DNA of 9,268 nt from Victivallales bacterium (GTDB lineage: Bacteria; Verrucomicrobiota; Lentisphaeria; Victivallales; JAADHT01): contig JAFGFR010000041.1 in the NCBI GenBank assembly GCA_016930955.1, forward strand, positions 1 through 9,268, written 5' to 3'. The notes beneath the pieces are model-generated. The model saw only the letters and a program-made list of their open reading frames with translations, did not search any database and had not been told where the DNA came from. Position numbers and translations under genes: made by a program. Positions 5,973 through 9,268 of this stretch are shown one piece after another. How positions within the stretch are numbered: the first letter of the stretch is position 1; every line of letters starts with the position of its first letter.

Positions 5973-6229
5973 TCCCAGTCCTTCGAATCAATAGTTTGAA
6001 GGTCTGATACCGCCTGATTGAACTCTTGAAGGTCCTTCTGCGACCATACGCCGGATAATTCCTGGAATGCCTTGCTGCGATCCTCCGACCGGGAGGATGT
6101 GGAGACTCCGACAGACCCCGAAAGCAGCTCCTTGAGGGTACGATTGATGCTCTTGTTCTCTTTACGCGCCTTGACACGTATGCGCTTTTCTGTTGTCGGG
6201 TCAAGCGCATGTATGGACAGTGTGGTCAT
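5969..6229 (-). CDS. vapB: VapB/FitA-like ribbon-helix-helix antitoxin
   Basis: An 86-residue antitoxin. Residues 1-37 (TLSIHALDPTTEKRIRVKA, then ENKSINRTLKELL) fit a ribbon-helix-helix DNA-binding domain of the FitA/VapB type. The acidic, tryptophan-containing C-terminal part (about 50-86, ending in SKDWE) should bind and block the PIN toxin. The start is supported by AGGAG at 6238-6242, eight bases before the ATG. It overlaps the toxin gene by four bases. RHH antitoxins normally repress their own promoter by binding short repeats; direct repeats fill the promoter spacer here. Confidence 0.88.
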   Translation of the reverse strand: MTTLSIHALDPTTEKRIRVKARKENKSINRTLKELLSGSVGVSTSSRSEDRSKAFQELSGVWSQKDLQEFNQAVSDLQTIDSKDWE

Positions 6230-6262
6230 CGTTCAATCTCCTGTTTGATGCATTTATCAGTC

Positions 6263-6290
6263 AATATACATCAACACTACATCATGACAA
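6263..6290 (-). promoter_or_regulatory. Promoter of the VapBC operon with direct-repeat operator
   Basis: On the minus strand TTGTCA (6290-6285) and TATATT (6268-6263) are separated by 16 bases, about 35 bases upstream of the antitoxin ATG. The spacer is built of two exact TGATGTA copies (6284-6278 and 6273-6267) with an 11-base period, about one helical turn, as expected for RHH dimers bound on one face. The sequence pattern is direct; the repressor role is inferred from the family. Confidence 0.6.
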
Positions 6291-6425
6291 TACGATTTCA
6301 AGCGAGCTCTCTTTGAATTTGCCGTCTCCGCTCAACCTTATCCGGAATACAGACGGATTTACGAGATCAACACGGAGACTCTTCTTGTTCTTAAGACTAA
6401 TTGTCTTGTTTTGGCGACAAGGCAT
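6282..6425 (-). pseudogene. 5' remnant of a GH31-like glycoside hydrolase gene
   Basis: A 47-codon frame from ATG 6425 to TGA 6284-6282, preceded by GAGG nine bases upstream. Its peptide contains KNKKSLRVDLVNPSVFRIR and then LSGDGKFKESSLE, which closely resembles the first beta-strand region of family GH31 alpha-glucosidase/xylosidase-type proteins (VNPxVFRIRLSxDGKFxES). The likeness stops at SSLE; the last residues (IVLS, stop) come from the vapBC promoter DNA. No continuation of GH31 was found elsewhere in the window. It lies 58 bases downstream of the large protein's stop on the same strand, so the two were probably one operon before disruption. The family call rests on memory of the motif and is tentative; the coding character of the peptide is clearer than its name. 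Confidence 0.5.
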
Positions 6426-6483
6426 AATACGATACCTCTTTTTAGGGTTTCTCTGTTATCTCCAGCCTTTATTATCTTGGCGT

Positions 6484-9198
6484 TTACTGGCCGGCGGGTT
6501 CGCAATTGACCCGATACCACCAGGTCAATTCCTCGTTGTATTTCGCGGCTCCAATATTCCGACTCACAGGGGGATAGAGGAACATCACGGCCATCATGGC
6601 CGGTTGAATAGGACTTGTGCGCAGCATCGTACTGAACCTGTAATTGGTTCCCGGCTGAAGATAGAGACTGACTTTCTCCCCATGCGTTGTTGTTAAGGTG
6701 AAACTGGGGGTGGCAGGGTCAGCGGAAGCCTCGATGTCTTGGTCAAAAATCACATTGCCGCCACGGAAGTCGCCATGTCGTCCATCCGAGATGGCAAATG
6801 ATGCGGCGCCGTCCTCCGCATCCCAGTACATAACCTGCATCATGGTGACGTGTCCGTTGCGTGCTTGAAGGTCTCCCGGTTGAACCCATGAGACGTTGAC
6901 CAGATTCCCTGTGGCATCTGTCATTTCATGGGTGAGTTTCAGCGGGACCACCGTATCCCCGACATCAAACTCCACTTGCTGGATCCCTTTCCATGTGCCA
7001 TCCTTGAGTTCGCCCGCAACCTTTGACTGCCGGTTCGCATAAAATGCCTCATACTCTTTCCCAAAGACGGTGATATAAGGCGCCACATGGTAAATCGGCT
7101 TGCTCTTTTCGACCCCGAAATTAAGATCGGTATCCCCTGCGTGGAGTGTAAGCGCCGATGAATTTCGCACTTTGAATGCGTTCCCGACCCTATCGACAGA
7201 GACTTCGCTTGCCTGTTTGTCCGGTTCAATTTGTCCCGTGACCGCCACGAGCACAAAACGCGTCAGCATGGCGTCTGTTTCAAATGCGATGGTATCAATC
7301 ACTTTTCCCGGATGAGGATTATCCCATGCGAAGCACGAGACATAGCGTGTCTGTTTGACCATTATGAAATCCGCGGTGCCTTCAGCTTTGTACGTGTGAT
7401 AGGTGTTTACCACCGGCACCAGCAATGCATTGGGCAGAGGCTTGTTCGACCACCAGTCGGCAATGTTTACCTCGTTGACAACAGGTACTTCCACAGTACT
7501 CTTATCAGCGTACTTCACCACATATTTCGCAGATTCGCCGGCCCAGGCGCAGGTGTGCAGGAAATAAAGTTTCGCGGCTTTGTGTCCAACAGGAATGCCG
7601 TTTACACTCTTAGGCAATGAATTCTTCTTACAGCCAAGCAGAAGAACACTTTTCCCGTCATTGCGGATTGGATCAATCACATCGAAAGGAATGAACCGAT
7701 CGGTGAAAAGCTGCATGCCCACGGGCATCCCGCGCATGTCGTTGGTTGAACCTTCGTCAGTCCACCCCCCCTTGCCGTTTTCCGGCGCATCGTCTGCAAA
7801 TCCCATGTTGGCGAATCGTCGAAGATCAATCTGGAATGTGTTGGCTGGGTCCACAGGGACCAGGCCGCCGGTGGGATCAACCTTGATTCCAAGATTGGTC
7901 GCCAGGATGCTGAGCAGGCGGATGGTACGGGTGGCTGCATCCAGCGAGAGAGGTTTGTCCCAGCGGATTGTGCTGAGAATCAACTGGCCGGCTTCCACCT
8001 TTGTGGAGGTCAGAACACCGCGAGCACCATTTCCGATCAGATTGACCCCCGAAGTATTTGTCAGCATGACATCAGCCACGGACCTGTCATAGGCAAACCT
8101 CATGTCCGCCATTTGACCTCCGCCTGTCGACATGGATATGTCTTTGGTCCAGAAGAACATGCCGTTATTCACACCTTGAAGCAGCGGGGTTTTCGCCCAA
8201 CTTGGCGTCTTGGACAACGGGAGATCATCCCGTGAGCATTTTTCTGCGGCAAGCGCCAACCCCAACTGTTTTCCAAGTTTGCTGACCTGATCGGTCGTTG
8301 AAAGCCCATACACAAAAACGGTTCCGCCTGTTTTCAGCCGCTGCAGCAGGGCGGCGGAGTCAATCGAGTGAAGGGCACTGGCATGGACGAAAAACACGGA
8401 TTGGCCGGCTGCCCCGATGGTGGACGAGGAAACCGGAGTCATGGCGACACCGGCCTGCCGCAGCAGTGCGACACCATCCATGTCATCACCGGCGACCAGG
8501 CCCGCTGTTTCGAGGGGCCGGCCGACTTCTTTGTCCATGGCATAGCTTAGCAGGTTGCGGAACAGGATATCCGCCACTGGCTCACGCCCGAGCTTCTCGG
8601 TCAGCAGAACCTGGCAACCGATGATCGAACCCTTGCCTATGAAAAACTCGATCATGGGGGAGTAAACCAAGCCATCAGGACCGCCGGCCATCAGCAGCGG
8701 CACGAAATTGCCGGAGCAGGGAATAAGGTAATTGTTCAGCGAGACCACATTCCAGTCTAGAAGTTTTTCCCGATCGCCGCGCCAGAATTTGAAGTCGTCG
8801 CCTTTCAAGCCTTTGAACAGGGGAGACAACGGAGCAGCAATAAAGGCGATGGTCGAATCCGTAGAGTTGCCGATCAGCGGTATGCGCGCCGGAATCCAGT
8901 TCGGCGTGTCTTGCTGCCGCAACAAGACGATGCGCCTGCCCATGCGGGCAAACTTCACAAGCTCTTTTCCTGTCAAAGCCTCCTGATCTGTCAGTGCATC
9001 CGGCCCTATCATCAGGACTGACCCCTTCGCTGGGGCTTCCAGTGTTTTCAGATCCTTCACAAGCGTGTGCTCGACACCGAATTTGCCAAGAGCCTGTGCC
9101 AACGCCCCGGACGGATCGAAAACCAGCGGGCGAACGCCAGTCCAGTGAAGTTTGTCAGTTCCTTTGGGGAATATCCCGACCTTCTGTGGATGGCAGGT
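6484..9198 (-). pseudogene. 5'-truncated large glycoside-hydrolase-type protein
   Basis: About 904 codons remain in frame, ending at TAA 6486-6484. Protein-like sequence (KVGIFPKGTDKLHW, then TGVRPLVFDPSGALAQAL) continues upstream of the TTG at 9102 to a TGA at 9201-9199, with no ATG or GTG start, so the 5' end is lost. Counting from the TTG codon, residues 1-190 form an amidotransferase-like (GATase/ThuA-like) domain as seen at the C-terminus of large GH2/GH42-type proteins. Residues about 198-410 are a second copy of the same pattern, and from about 425 a beta-sandwich-rich region begins with a GKGGWTDEG motif (443-451). No catalytic domain is visible in what remains; it would have lain in the missing N-terminal part. 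It probably acted on a plant or algal polysaccharide outside the cell, an inference. It heads a minus-strand operon with the GH31-like remnant. Confidence 0.65.
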
Positions 9199-9268
9199 TC
9201 AAATGACGGGAATTTGGCCATCTGAAATGACGGGGCGGATTTCTTGTTTTTCCTTCTTTCGGTCTTTG
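9185..9268. mobile_element. Probable insertion-sequence end, IS21-like (partial)
   Basis: The reading frame of the large protein breaks here. Sequence from TGTGGATGGC (9185) onward is non-coding for it and contains two exact AAATGACGGG copies at 9201-9210 and 9225-9234, a 24-base period. Ends that start with TG and hold several internal repeated transposase-binding sites are typical of the IS21 family. The exact boundary (9185 to about 9199) and the family are inferred. The element would extend to the right of the window, and no transposase frame is visible within these 84 bases. Confidence 0.5.

Noticed and set aside
5619..5999. 126-residue plus-strand frame opposite VapC
   Set aside because: Antisense shadow of the VapC gene, whose active-site residues are all conserved.
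7580..8092. 170-residue plus-strand frame
   Set aside because: Antisense shadow within the large glycoside-hydrolase-type gene; the composition is arginine-rich and has no motif.
9100..9102. TTG as a genuine start of the large protein
   Set aside because: Protein-like sequence in the same frame continues upstream for about 25 codons and no ribosome binding site precedes the TTG.

Overview
The window looks like an accessory, rearranged stretch of chromosome from an anaerobic or environmental member of the PVC group (Lentisphaerota, Kiritimatiellota or Planctomycetota-like). That placement is an inference. It rests on the large glycoside-hydrolase-type protein with tandem amidotransferase-like domains, on short GGGGTC/GACCCC repeat elements, and on intergenic hexamer repeats of the CGATAC/CGACAC type. 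No rRNA, tRNA or CRISPR array was seen.

Layout, left to right. Bases 1-317 hold no gene, but contain a near-perfect 24-bp palindrome at the edge and a 176-bp MITE-like element with 11-bp terminal inverted repeats (110-285). Next is a minus-strand toxin-antitoxin pair: Phd/YefM-type antitoxin (919-686) and PIN-domain toxin (689-318), with a good promoter and overlapping operator at 981-1009. A GC-rich hairpin (1170-1209) precedes a plus-strand secreted alpha/beta-hydrolase (1340-2095) whose signal peptide appears to be broken by one extra A. A second copy of one end of the MITE-like element (2097-2131) and another GGGGTC repeat (2137-2201) separate it from a type II restriction-modification pair on the minus strand. 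The endonuclease (4682-3909, Eco47II/Sau96I family) lies upstream of, and overlaps by 23 bases, a cytosine-C5 methyltransferase (3931-2237). The methyltransferase carries an N-terminal helix-turn-helix and an unassigned C-terminal extension. An approximately 890-base gene-poor stretch (4683-5570) holds hairpins, degenerate repeats and a terminator-like structure.

The right part is a damaged carbohydrate-utilisation locus read on the minus strand. A large glycoside-hydrolase-type protein (9198-6484) has lost its 5' part to what looks like the end of an insertion sequence (9185-9268). Fifty-eight bases downstream of its stop is a 47-codon remnant of the N-terminus of a second gene that resembles the start of family GH31 enzymes (6425-6282). 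It is cut off exactly where the promoter of a second toxin-antitoxin pair begins: RHH antitoxin at 6229-5969 and VapC toxin at 5972-5571.

Taken together, two toxin-antitoxin modules and one restriction-modification system, all plasmid/island-stabilising and defence functions, have accumulated in a locus whose older carbohydrate genes are being broken up by mobile elements. The most distinctive points are the endonuclease-first R-M operon with an HTH-fused methyltransferase, the insertion scar in the GH31-like gene, and the frameshifted signal peptide.
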